A stretch of 64,000 nucleotides of DNA from Ramlibacter sp. GTDB lineage: Bacteria; Pseudomonadota; Gammaproteobacteria; Burkholderiales; Burkholderiaceae_C. Location: the NCBI GenBank assembly GCA_030695945.1, contig JAUYOG010000057.1:156922-220921 (forward strand), read 5' to 3'. The notes below the pieces were generated by a model. The model was not told the DNA's origin, did not search any database, and worked only from the letters and a program-made list of their open reading frames with translations. The position numbers and the translations under genes were made by a program. Shown here one piece after another: positions 56,850 to 64,000 of the stretch. Each line of letters opens with the position of its first letter. Within the stretch, counting starts at the first letter, position 1.

Positions 56850-57761
56850 ATGAACATGCTTGAAAAGAAGAAGCTGGGCTTCATCGGCGTCGGCCTGATG
56901 GGCCACGGACTGGCCAAGAACCTGATGAAGCACGGGCACGCGATGACGCTGCACGAGCACCCAGGCAACCAGCCGATGGAGGACCTGGTCGACATGGGCG
57001 CCCGCACCGCGAAGACGCCGCGCGAAGTGGCGCAAGGCGCCGACGTGGTTTTCATGTGCGTGACCGGCTCGCCCCAGGTGGAGGCCTGCGTCTATGGCCC
57101 CGATGGCCTGCTCGAAGGCTTGCGCGCCGGCGCCATCGTGGTCGACGCCACCACGGCCGATCCGGTGTCCACTGCCAAGGTGGCCGCGGCAGTGCAGGCG
57201 CGCGGCGGGCGCTATGCCGACGCGCCGATGACGCGCACCTCGCAGCACGCCGAAGACGGCAACGTGAACGCGATGCTCGGCGGCGACCCGGAGACGATCG
57301 CGATGATCCGCCCGCTGGTCGAGACCTACGCAGAAAACATCTTCGTGGGCGGCGGCGTGGGCTCGGGCCACCGCATGAAGCTGCTGCACAACTACATTTC
57401 GCTGGGTACGCTGGCCCTGCTGGCCGAAGCCTACACCTGCGCCGGCAAGGCGGGGGTCGACCGCCATGTGCTGACCCAGGTGCTCGCCACGGGCGGCGGT
57501 GACAGCGTCGTCCTCAAGCGACTGCAGCCCTTCCTGGACAGCGGCCAGCCGGGCAGCATGTTGTTCTCGCTCGTCAACGCGGGCAAGGACCTGCGCTATT
57601 TCACGCACATGGCCGAAGACCTGCAGGTCGGCGCCTTCGTGGGCGAAGCGGTGCACCAGACTTTCATGACCGCTGCCAACGTCGGCGGCGGCGAAAAAAT
57701 GATTCCCGAGCTGCTCAACATCCTTTGCGGCATGCACGGCGCGCCGCTGTGCGGGAAATAA
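56850..57761 (+). CDS. HIBADH-family beta-hydroxyacid dehydrogenase, divergent
   Basis: A 303 aa NAD(P)-dependent dehydrogenase of the 3-hydroxyisobutyrate/6-phosphogluconate type. The nucleotide motif is GFIGVGLMGHGLAKNLMKHG. The substrate motif is atypical: YADAPMTRTSQHAEDGN replaces the usual DAPVSGGxxGA. The catalytic lysine is kept in GSGHRMKLLHNYISLG (GxxxKxxxN). It differs from glxR in this window, which keeps the canonical motif. A different substrate than hydroxyisobutyrate or tartronate semialdehyde is therefore expected. It lies between the D-TA enzyme and the deacylase. Confidence 0.88.
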   Translation: MNMLEKKKLGFIGVGLMGHGLAKNLMKHGHAMTLHEHPGNQPMEDLVDMGARTAKTPREVAQGADVVFMCVTGSPQVEACVYGPDGLLEGLRAGAIVVDATTADPVSTAKVAAAVQARGGRYADAPMTRTSQHAEDGNVNAMLGGDPETIAMIRPLVETYAENIFVGGGVGSGHRMKLLHNYISLGTLALLAEAYTCAGKAGVDRHVLTQVLATGGGDSVVLKRLQPFLDSGQPGSMLFSLVNAGKDLRYFTHMAEDLQVGAFVGEAVHQTFMTAANVGGGEKMIPELLNILCGMHGAPLCGK

Positions 57762-57786
57762 CAAACTTCATCCAGGGAATACTCCA

Positions 57787-59253
57787 ATGCAGGAAACGTT
57801 CGACCTTCTGATCCGACATGCCAGCATCGTCGACGGCACGGGCGCACCGCGCTACGCCGGCGACATCGGCGTGCGCGGCGATCGCATCGCGCGCATCGGG
57901 GACCTCGCGGCATCGCGCGGCGCGGTGGAGATCGACCTCGCGGGCCGCATCGCCGCGCCGGGCTTCATCGACGCGCACACCCATGACGACCGCCTGATGC
58001 TGTCCAGCCCCGACATGGCGCCCAAGGTGAGCCAGGGCATCACCACCGTCGTCGCGGGCAACTGCGGCATCTCGCTGGCGCCGATGCCACGGCCCATCCC
58101 GCAGCCCGTCACGCCGCCGCTCAACCTGCTGGACGAGGAGGGCGGCTGGTTCACCTTCCCGACCTTCGCCTCGTACATCGCGAAGCTGCGCGAGCAGCCT
58201 GCGGCCACCAATTGCGCGCTGCTGGTCGGCCACACCACGCTGCGCGTCGCCACCGTGGACGATCTGGGCAAGCCCGCCTCGCCCGAGCAGATCGGGCAGA
58301 TGCGCGCCCTGGTGCGCGAGGCGCTGGAGGCCGGCGCGATCGGCGTCTCCACCGGCCTGTTCTATGAGCCCTCCGTCGCCGCGCCGTGCGAGGAAGTGAT
58401 CGACGTCTGCGGCCCGCTGAAGGAGTTCGATGGCATCTATTGCACCCATATGCGCGACGAGGCCGACCGCGTGATCGACTCGCTGGAGGAGACCTTTCGG
58501 GTCGGCCGCGAAGTCGGCGTGCCGGTGGTGATCTCGCACCTGAAGGTGGTGGGCGAGGCCAACAAGGGCCGGTCGAAAGAAGCGCTGTCGTTCATCGAGA
58601 AAAACATGGCGAACCAGCCGATCTGCGTCGACTGCTATCCCTACACCGCCGGCTCCACCGTGCTGTCGGCCGACCGCGCGGCAAGCTCGTCGCGCGTGAT
58701 CGTGAGCTGGTCGAAGGCGCTGCCCGAGTACGCCGGCCAGGACCTCGACGCCATCGCGAAGAAGCTCGGCGTCAGCCAGGAGGAAGCGATCCGCAGGCTG
58801 AGCCCCGCCGGTGGCATCTATTTCCGCCTCGACGAGGCCGACGTGCAGACCATCCTGAAGCACGACAAGGTGATGATCGGCTCGGACGGGCTGCCGCACG
58901 ACGCTTCGCCGCATCCGCGCCTGTGGGGAAGCTTCCCTCGCGTGCTCGGCCACTATGGACGCCTGCTCGGGCTGTTCCCGCTGGAGATGGCCATCTACAA
59001 GATGACCGGCCTCACGGCGAAAAACTTCGGGCTCAAGGATCGCGGCGTGCTGCGCGAAGGCGCCTTTGCCGACATCACCCTCTTCGACAAGGACACCGTC
59101 GACGAGGCTGCGACCTACGAAAAGCCGATCGCACCCGCGCGCGGCATCGACACGGTCATCGTCAACGGGGTCGTGGTGTGGGGCGGCGGCAAGCCGACGG
59201 GCGCGCATCCGGGCCGGGTGCTGGCACGCGAAGCGCAGGCCGTGGAGGCCTGA
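57787..59253 (+). CDS. N-acyl-D-amino-acid deacylase (D-aminoacylase)
   Basis: A 488 aa amidohydrolase-superfamily enzyme predicted to release a D-amino acid from its N-acyl form. The metal site shows GFIDAHTHDDRLMLS (HxH), then VAGNCGISLAPMP with the conserved Cys, VVISHLKVVGEANKG with His, and MIGSDGLPHDASPHPRLWG with the Asp late in the barrel. The C terminus PARGIDTVIVNGVVVW closes the small beta domain. Length matches known D-aminoacylases. It sits next to two D-amino-acid-type PLP enzymes. Confidence 0.92.
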   Translation: MQETFDLLIRHASIVDGTGAPRYAGDIGVRGDRIARIGDLAASRGAVEIDLAGRIAAPGFIDAHTHDDRLMLSSPDMAPKVSQGITTVVAGNCGISLAPMPRPIPQPVTPPLNLLDEEGGWFTFPTFASYIAKLREQPAATNCALLVGHTTLRVATVDDLGKPASPEQIGQMRALVREALEAGAIGVSTGLFYEPSVAAPCEEVIDVCGPLKEFDGIYCTHMRDEADRVIDSLEETFRVGREVGVPVVISHLKVVGEANKGRSKEALSFIEKNMANQPICVDCYPYTAGSTVLSADRAASSSRVIVSWSKALPEYAGQDLDAIAKKLGVSQEEAIRRLSPAGGIYFRLDEADVQTILKHDKVMIGSDGLPHDASPHPRLWGSFPRVLGHYGRLLGLFPLEMAIYKMTGLTAKNFGLKDRGVLREGAFADITLFDKDTVDEAATYEKPIAPARGIDTVIVNGVVVWGGGKPTGAHPGRVLAREAQAVEA

Positions 59254-59255
59254 AG

Positions 59256-60392
59256 ATGAGCCAATCTCTCGAACAGCTGGAAACGCCGGCACTGCTGCTG
59301 GACGAGGCGCAGATGGACCGCAACATCGCCCGCATGCGCGAGCAGGTGCGCAGGCTCGGCGTGTCGTTCCGCCCGCACGTCAAGACCCACAAGTGCATCG
59401 AGGTTGCCCGCCGCATGATGGAGACGCCCGAGGGGCCGATCACGGTGTCCACGCTGAAGGAGGCAGAATACTTCGCGCAGCAGGGCGTGAAGGACATCCT
59501 CTACGCCGTGTGCATCTCGCCCAACAAGCTGGACCACGTGGCGGCCCTGCAGGACAGGGGCGTGCGGATGCAGATCATCCTGGACAGCGTGGAGGCCGCG
59601 CGCTTCGTCGCCGAGCACGCCAGCAGGACGGACCGGCATTTCGACGTGCTGATCGAGGTCGACTCCGACGGCCACCGCTCGGGCGTCGCGCCGGACTCGC
59701 CGGACCTCATAGCCATCGCGCAGGCGCTGCAGCGCGCGGGCCTGCCCGTCAGGGGCGTGATGACGCACGCGGGCAGCTCGTACGAGTGCAGGAGCCCGGA
59801 GGAGATCCGCGCGATGGCCGAGCAGGAGCGCGCCGCCATCGTGCAGGCCGCCGAACGCATCCGCGCGGCCGGCATGGCTTGCCCGGTGGTGAGCCTGGGC
59901 TCCACGCCCACCGCCCTGTTCGCAAGCCACCTGGAGGGCGTGACGGAGCTGCGCGCCGGCGTGTTCGTGTTCTTCGACCTGTTCATGGCCGGCCTCGGGG
60001 TGTGCCGCATCGACGAAATTGCGCTGTCGGTGCTGGCCACCGTGATCGGCCACCAGAAGGACAAGGGCTGGACGATCCTGGACGCCGGGTGGATGGCGAT
60101 GTCGCGCGACCGCGGGACGGCGCGGCAGCCGGTCGACCAGGGCTACGGCGTGGTCTGCGATCTGGGCGGCACGCCGCTGCAGGACTTCATCCTGGTCGAC
60201 GCCAACCAGGAGCACGGCGTCATGGCGCGCCGTCCCGGCGCGGCAGGCGAACCGCTGCACCTGCCGGTGGGCACGCAGGTGCGGATCCTGCCCAACCACG
60301 CCTGTTCCACCGCGGCGCAATACGGCCACTACGACGTGACCGGCCCCGGCCACGAGGTCAAGGACCGCTGGCAGCGCGTGAGCGGCTGGTGA
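59256..60392 (+). CDS. D-threonine-aldolase-type PLP enzyme, second copy
   Basis: A 378 aa fold-type III PLP enzyme. The barrel begins ETPALLLDEAQMDRNIARMR, the PLP lysine is in FRPHVKTHKCIEVARRMM, and the C-terminal metal motif is LPNHACSTAAQYGHYDV (His-x-Cys), the other ligand variety of the D-TA family. GVMTHAGSSYECRSPEEI and VSLGSTPTALFASHLEGVTE are typical. It follows the deacylase by 2 bp and precedes the ornithine-cyclodeaminase-type gene. This order resembles bhcC-bhcD of the beta-hydroxyaspartate cycle, but neither bhcA nor bhcB is present here. Confidence 0.88.
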   Translation: MSQSLEQLETPALLLDEAQMDRNIARMREQVRRLGVSFRPHVKTHKCIEVARRMMETPEGPITVSTLKEAEYFAQQGVKDILYAVCISPNKLDHVAALQDRGVRMQIILDSVEAARFVAEHASRTDRHFDVLIEVDSDGHRSGVAPDSPDLIAIAQALQRAGLPVRGVMTHAGSSYECRSPEEIRAMAEQERAAIVQAAERIRAAGMACPVVSLGSTPTALFASHLEGVTELRAGVFVFFDLFMAGLGVCRIDEIALSVLATVIGHQKDKGWTILDAGWMAMSRDRGTARQPVDQGYGVVCDLGGTPLQDFILVDANQEHGVMARRPGAAGEPLHLPVGTQVRILPNHACSTAAQYGHYDVTGPGHEVKDRWQRVSGW

Positions 60393-60413
60393 TCCACAGA
60401 TAGGGAATCGGAC

Positions 60414-61385
60414 ATGATCGTCATTTCGGAACAGGACGCGAGGGCGTTGGTGAGCGTCGAGGACGCGATCGACGCGGTCGAGAAGAGCTTCGCCGCCATG
60501 GCCCGCGGCCAGGCTCGCAATTACCCGGTCGTGCGCGAAGTCGTCGGCTACCAGGACGCGGTGTTCGGCGTGAAGACCGGCTGCGACACCGGTGCGCCGA
60601 TCCTGGGGCTGAAGGCCGGTGGCTATTGGCCGCGCAACCTGGCGCAGGGCCTGACCAACCACCAGTCCTCCACCTTGCTGTTCGATGCGGACACGGGCCG
60701 CGCCAGCGCGCTGGTGAGCGCCAATTACCTCACCGGCGTGCGCACCGGCGCGGCCAGCGCCATCGCCACCAAGTACCTGTCGCGCCGCAACAGCAACGTG
60801 CTGGGCATCATCGGCACCGGCGTGCAGGCGGTCTACCAGTTGAAGGCCACGCTGGCCGTGCGTGCGATCCGCGCGGTGCGCGCCTGGGACCCGTCGGCCG
60901 ACAACCTCGCGGCGTTCGGGCGAGTGGTTGCCGAGCTCGGGCTGCAGTACGTGCCGCAAGCCGAAGTGCAGGGCGTGGCGGCGCACGCCGACATCCTGGT
61001 CACGGCGACACCCTCGCAGAAGGCGCTGGTGGAGAAAGCCTGGGTGCGCCCCGGCACGCACATCAGCGCCATGGGCGCGGACACCAAGGGCAAGCAGGAA
61101 CTCGATCCGGCGCTCGTGGCCGCGGCCTCGCTGTTCGTGGACGAACTGGAGCAGGCGATCACCATCGGCGAGTGCCAGCACGCGTTCGCCGCCGGGCTGA
61201 TCACGCACCGCAGTTTCCGCGGCAGCCTCGGCGCGGTCGTCGCCGGCCTGTGCGAGGGCCGGCGCAGCCCGGACGAAATCACGATCTTCGACGGCACCGG
61301 TGTCGCGTTGCAGGACCTGGTGGTGGCCGACCTGGCCGTGCGCCAGGCGGCGAGCCGCCGGCTCGGCTGCCACGTCGACTACTGA
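60414..61385 (+). CDS. Ornithine cyclodeaminase/mu-crystallin family protein
   Basis: A 323 aa NAD(P)-binding protein of the OCD/mu-crystallin family, which includes ornithine cyclodeaminase, ketimine reductases, opine-type reductases and iminosuccinate reductase. Markers are YLTGVRTGAASAIATKYLSR and VLGIIGTGVQAVYQLKATLA (Rossmann GxGxQ), with HADILVTATPSQKALVEKAW and ISAMGADTKGKQELDPALVA. It lies directly after the second D-TA gene. A reductase acting on an imine or 2-oxo acid with ammonia is possible; ornithine itself is unproven. Confidence 0.88.
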   Translation: MIVISEQDARALVSVEDAIDAVEKSFAAMARGQARNYPVVREVVGYQDAVFGVKTGCDTGAPILGLKAGGYWPRNLAQGLTNHQSSTLLFDADTGRASALVSANYLTGVRTGAASAIATKYLSRRNSNVLGIIGTGVQAVYQLKATLAVRAIRAVRAWDPSADNLAAFGRVVAELGLQYVPQAEVQGVAAHADILVTATPSQKALVEKAWVRPGTHISAMGADTKGKQELDPALVAAASLFVDELEQAITIGECQHAFAAGLITHRSFRGSLGAVVAGLCEGRRSPDEITIFDGTGVALQDLVVADLAVRQAASRRLGCHVDY

Positions 61386-61429
61386 TGCCTTTTCCCCCAC
61401 CCCACCCGCCAGCCTCAAAGGAAATCCCC

Positions 61430-62440
61430 ATGTTCAAACGCAGAACCATGGCCATGTTCGTGGCCGCCGTCGCGCTTTTCGCGGCCACATCGAGCTTTGC
61501 GCAGTACACCGAGCGCACCATCAAGTGGACCAACGGCGTCAACGAGGATCACTCGGTCGCCCTCGGCGTGCGCAAGATGCAGGAAGTGCTCAACGCCAGG
61601 ACCGGCGGCAAGCTGAAGATCAACGCCTTCTGGGGCGGCTCGGCGGGCGGTGACCTGGTGGCCGCGCAGGCCACCCGCGCCGGCACGCAGGAGATCGTCT
61701 GCACCTCCGGCTCCGCCCTGGCGGGTTTCGTGAAGGAGCTGGGCGCGTTCGACCTGCCGTTCCTGTTCGCCAACGAGCAGGAGGCCTACGCCGTGCTGGA
61801 CGGCCCGGCCGGGCAATACTTCAACAAGAAGCTCGAGGCCGCGGGCCTGGTGAACCTGGCGTACTGGGAAAACGGCTTCCGCAACCTGACCAACAGCCGG
61901 CGCCCGATCGGCAAGATCGAGGATTTCGACGGCGTCAAGGTGCGCGTGATGCAGAACACGATCTTCCTGGACACGTTCAAGACGCTCGGGGCCAACCCGA
62001 CGCCGATGGCGTTCGGCGAGGTGTTCGTCTCGCTGGAAACCAAGACCATCGACGGCCAGGAGAACCCGTTCTCGACGATCGAAACGGCCAAGTTCTATGA
62101 AGTCCAGAAGTACCTTTCGGTGACGCGCCACGCCTACTCGCCCTTCTTCGTGCTCTACAGCAAGAAGCTGTGGGACCAGCTGAGCGCGCAGGAGCAGGCG
62201 GCGTTGCGCGAGGCGGCGCTGGCCGGCCAGGCCGTGCAGCGCGACGCCAGCCGCGCCCAGGACGAGAAGTCGCTCGCCCAGCTCAAGGCGCGCGGCATGG
62301 TGGTCAGCGAGTTCTCGCCCGCCGAGAAGGCCCGGCTGGTCGCCAAGCTCAAGCCCGTGTACGACAAGCACGTGCCCGTCATCGGCGCGGAAGCCGTCAA
62401 CGTCATGCTCGACGCGCTCAAGAAGGCGCGCGGGGGCTGA
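61430..62440 (+). CDS. TRAP-type dicarboxylate binding protein (DctP family), solitary
   Basis: A 336 aa periplasmic TRAP binding protein. A signal peptide ends SSFAQ. The mature domain shows ITF-type segments such as GGKLKINAFWGGSAGGDLVA, VRVMQNTIFLDTFKTLGANP with the conserved ligand-binding Arg, and MAFGEVFVSLETKTIDGQEN, the family signature. No DctQ or DctM membrane genes are in this window, so either they are encoded elsewhere or this SBP works with other partners. AAAGGAAAT precedes the ATG at 61430. Confidence 0.92.
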   Translation: MFKRRTMAMFVAAVALFAATSSFAQYTERTIKWTNGVNEDHSVALGVRKMQEVLNARTGGKLKINAFWGGSAGGDLVAAQATRAGTQEIVCTSGSALAGFVKELGAFDLPFLFANEQEAYAVLDGPAGQYFNKKLEAAGLVNLAYWENGFRNLTNSRRPIGKIEDFDGVKVRVMQNTIFLDTFKTLGANPTPMAFGEVFVSLETKTIDGQENPFSTIETAKFYEVQKYLSVTRHAYSPFFVLYSKKLWDQLSAQEQAALREAALAGQAVQRDASRAQDEKSLAQLKARGMVVSEFSPAEKARLVAKLKPVYDKHVPVIGAEAVNVMLDALKKARGG

Positions 62441-62521
62441 TCGGCCTTTGTGGAATCTCAAAGAGAGGCCGGCAGGGATGGCATAGCATGGACCATGGGG
62501 CCCCAACCGCCCCGCCGTCCC

Positions 62522-63430
62522 ATGCCCCACGACATCACCGACCTGCGTTTCTTCATCTCCATCACCGAAAGCGGTTCGCTGGCGGAAGCGGCACGCCGGC
62601 TGGACGTGACGCCGTCGGCGGTGTCGCAGCGGCTGCGGCACCTGGAGACCCGCCTGGGCATGCAGCTGGCCCATCGCAGCACGCGGCGCTTCACGCTGAC
62701 CGAGGAGGGCGAGCTGTTCCACGCCGGCGTGGTGCAGCTGCTAGCCGATCTCGACGGATTGGTGGATACCCTGCGCGAGCGCTCGGGTGAGGTCGCCGGC
62801 ACGCTGCACGTGGGCGGACCTCTCGGCTTCGGGCGGCATTACCTGGCGCCGGCCATCGCCGACTTCCACACCCTGTATCCCAAGCTGATGGTGTCGCTCA
62901 CGCTGAGCGACGTGGTGGCCGCCGCCGATGCCAACCGCTTCGACCTGATCGTGCACATCGGCGCGCTGGCCGATTCCAGCATGGTGGCCTACCCGATCGC
63001 GCCGAACTCCCGCTTCGTCTGCGCGGCGCCGCGGTACCTGGCTGGCCGCCCCGCGCCGGCGGAGCCCAAGGACCTGGCCGGTCACGATTGCATCGTGCTG
63101 CGTGAGAACCACGAGGACGTGACGCTGTGGCGCTTTCGCAAGAAGCGCGGCGAAGTGGCCGTGCGGGTGCCGGCGATCCTGAGCAGCAACGATGGCGAGG
63201 TGGCGAAGCAGTGGGCGCTTGCCGGCAAGGGTGTGGTGATGCGCTCGGAGTGGGACGTCGCCGACAGCCTCGCGGCGGGCCGGCTGGTGCGGCTGCTGCC
63301 GGACTGGAGCCTGCCCGACGCCGATGTGGTCGCGCTCGTCGCGAGCCGCGCCGGCATGTCGGCGCGCGTGAAGCTGTTCCTGGCGTTCCTGCAGGCGCGG
63401 TTCAAGCCGCTGCCGCCGTGGCGGCGATAG
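62522..63430 (+). CDS. LysR family transcriptional regulator
   Basis: A 302 aa LysR-type DNA-binding regulator. The helix-turn-helix is in FFISITESGSLAEAARRLDV followed by TPSAVSQRLRHLETRLGMQL. The effector-binding domain (about residues 90-295) starts at GTLHVGGPLGFGRHYLAPAI. I chose the ATG at 62522 (MPHDITDLRFF) by family alignment; an ATG at 62495 and a GTG at 62450 are also open and the ribosome site is poor for all. It is last and on the same strand as the catabolic genes, not divergent. It may regulate this cluster; its inducer is unknown. Confidence 0.92.
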   Translation: MPHDITDLRFFISITESGSLAEAARRLDVTPSAVSQRLRHLETRLGMQLAHRSTRRFTLTEEGELFHAGVVQLLADLDGLVDTLRERSGEVAGTLHVGGPLGFGRHYLAPAIADFHTLYPKLMVSLTLSDVVAAADANRFDLIVHIGALADSSMVAYPIAPNSRFVCAAPRYLAGRPAPAEPKDLAGHDCIVLRENHEDVTLWRFRKKRGEVAVRVPAILSSNDGEVAKQWALAGKGVVMRSEWDVADSLAAGRLVRLLPDWSLPDADVVALVASRAGMSARVKLFLAFLQARFKPLPPWRR

Positions 63431-63443
63431 CTTCCGTTTTGTC

Positions 63444-63464
63444 ATGCCGGACTTGATCCGGCAT
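63444..63464. repeat. REP-like hairpin ATGCCGGA/TCCGGCAT
   Basis: A perfect 8-bp stem with a CTTGA loop lies 14 bp after the LysR stop. There is no T run, so a terminator function is doubtful. Similar CCGGACTTGATCCGG hairpins are common in proteobacterial genomes. Confidence 0.7.
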
Positions 63465-63506
63465 CCATGAATCGCTTGTCACGCTCGTCATCCTCGCGGC
63501 AAAGCC

Positions 63507-63727
63507 GCGCGCGGGTGGGCTGTGTCGCGCGACAAGGCGGTCGGCTGCGCCGACTGAACCTGCAATGGCCGGTTTTGCGGTCGCATCGCGCAACTCGCTT
63601 CGCGCCCCGAAGGGCGCTGCGCTCGGACAGGCGCGATGAGTCAGTTCACGAAGCGCTTCGCGCCGACCGCAAAACCAGCCATCGCAGGCGCCTCGTCTGA
63701 TTGCGCCACACAGCCCACCCGCACGCG
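63507..63727. repeat. Long imperfect inverted repeat, about 220 bp, non-coding
   Basis: Outer arms of 25 bp at 63507-63531 and 63703-63727 share GCGGGTGGGCTGTGT, with 2 mismatches by eye. Inner arms of 25 bp at 63559-63583 and 63664-63688 share GGTTTTGCGGTCG, also with 2 mismatches. The middle adds small GC hairpins. No open frame of quality is present. It resembles a MITE-like or cruciform-forming element. Confidence 0.75.
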
Positions 63728-63829
63728 GATTTGCAGAAACAGTGTTGGCGCTCCACCGGTGGCGTGCCCATATGTCACTTGAGCGTCAGGCGGTACCCGG
63801 CGGCGGCGATTTCTGTGGCGGCGTAGCGG

Positions 63830-63979
63830 CTCGGCCTGGGGACGGGCGCGCGCAGCGCGCTTCGTTTCATGCTCGCCGCAAGTTTTTGAACGCAGCGCCC
63901 TGCGGGGCGCGGAGTGTGTTTTGCGGCGCCGGCCCCAGGCCGAGGGTTGCGGAGCGGAGTCGTCGCGACAGCGACGACC
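63830..63979. repeat. Second inverted-repeat block at the window end
   Basis: A perfect 12-bp arm pair CTCGGCCTGGGG (63830-63841) and its complement (63933-63944) encloses further hairpins, including GCGCCC/GGGCGC. Then GTCGTCGC/GCGACGAC forms another stem (63960-63979). From 63431 to 64000 I see no supported gene. Confidence 0.65.
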
Positions 63980-64000
63980 GTCACAGTATGAGCCGTTGCC

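Noticed and set aside
59256..61385. Complete beta-hydroxyaspartate cycle (bhcABCD)
   Set aside because: Only bhcC-like and bhcD-like families are present; no aminotransferase or hydroxyaspartate dehydratase gene occurs in the window.
63444..63464. Intrinsic terminator for the LysR gene
   Set aside because: The stem is good but no T run follows on either side, so it is listed as a REP-like repeat instead.
63467..63700. 77-codon plus-strand ORF after the LysR gene
   Set aside because: It runs straight through the long inverted repeat and gives an Arg/Ser-rich translation typical of palindromic GC-rich DNA.
63775..63984. 69-codon minus-strand ORF at the window end
   Set aside because: It lies in the inverted-repeat block, has no ribosome site or recognisable domain, and its composition follows the repeats.

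Overview
The window reads as a high-GC chromosomal segment from a betaproteobacterium, most likely Burkholderiales and probably Comamonadaceae (Ramlibacter/Variovorax-like). This rests on gene content and order (yicC-gmk-rpoZ-spoT; kinase-phosphatase-rph-rdgB-hemW), the 1600-residue NAD-glutamate dehydrogenase, Bug-type periplasmic binding proteins and the GC-rich palindromic intergenic repeats. The genus is an inference. No rRNA, CRISPR array, phage or intact transposon is visible.

Layout. (1) 1-12.8 kb, housekeeping: a PAS-GGDEF-EAL protein, a degenerate histidine-kinase-like protein, greB, the yicC-gmk-rpoZ-spoT run, a Ser/Thr kinase plus PP2C phosphatase pair, rph, rdgB and hemW. (2) 12.9-20 kb: the large NAD-glutamate dehydrogenase, a tiny Gln-rich ORF, a TPR lipoprotein, one intact tRNA-Ser(UGA) and the 3' half of a second tRNA-Ser. 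(3) 20-30.2 kb: divergent urease (ureABCEFG) and urea ABC transporter (urtABCDE) operons. (4) 30.2-37.7 kb: small and envelope proteins (an L,D-transpeptidase-like protein lacking the catalytic Cys, a DUF4382-like lipoprotein, a GlsB/YeaQ-like membrane protein), and an NMT1/TauABC-type ABC transporter operon ending in ureD, the urease accessory gene missing from the main cluster. (5) 37.7-44.9 kb: maeB, a VOC protein, a GST and the glyoxylate pathway gcl-hyi-glxR. (6) 45.2-63.4 kb: sixteen genes on the + strand, starting divergently from gcl. They encode a complete family-5 peptide ABC transporter, two D-2-hydroxyacid dehydrogenases, an unrecognised probable TIM-barrel protein, a uronate-dehydrogenase-like SDR, two D-threonine-aldolase-type PLP enzymes, a HIBADH-family reductase, an N-acyl-D-amino-acid deacylase, an ornithine-cyclodeaminase-family protein, lone TTT and TRAP binding proteins, and a LysR regulator. 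(7) 63.4-64 kb: non-coding sequence full of inverted repeats.

How the parts work together. Three sites with the exact sigma-54 GG-N10-GC architecture sit in front of urtA, ureA and the ABC transporter-ureD operon. Together they would make urea import, hydrolysis and urease maturation a single nitrogen-controlled (NtrC/RpoN) unit despite the split gene order. The gcl-hyi-glxR operon turns glyoxylate into glycerate, and the divergent + strand cluster encodes aldolase-type enzymes that could release glyoxylate or glycine. The peptide transporter, deacylase and D-amino-acid-type enzymes suggest import and breakdown of N-acylated or peptide-bound D-/beta-hydroxy-amino acids. The exact substrate cannot be read from sequence, and this cluster is the best candidate here for an undescribed pathway.
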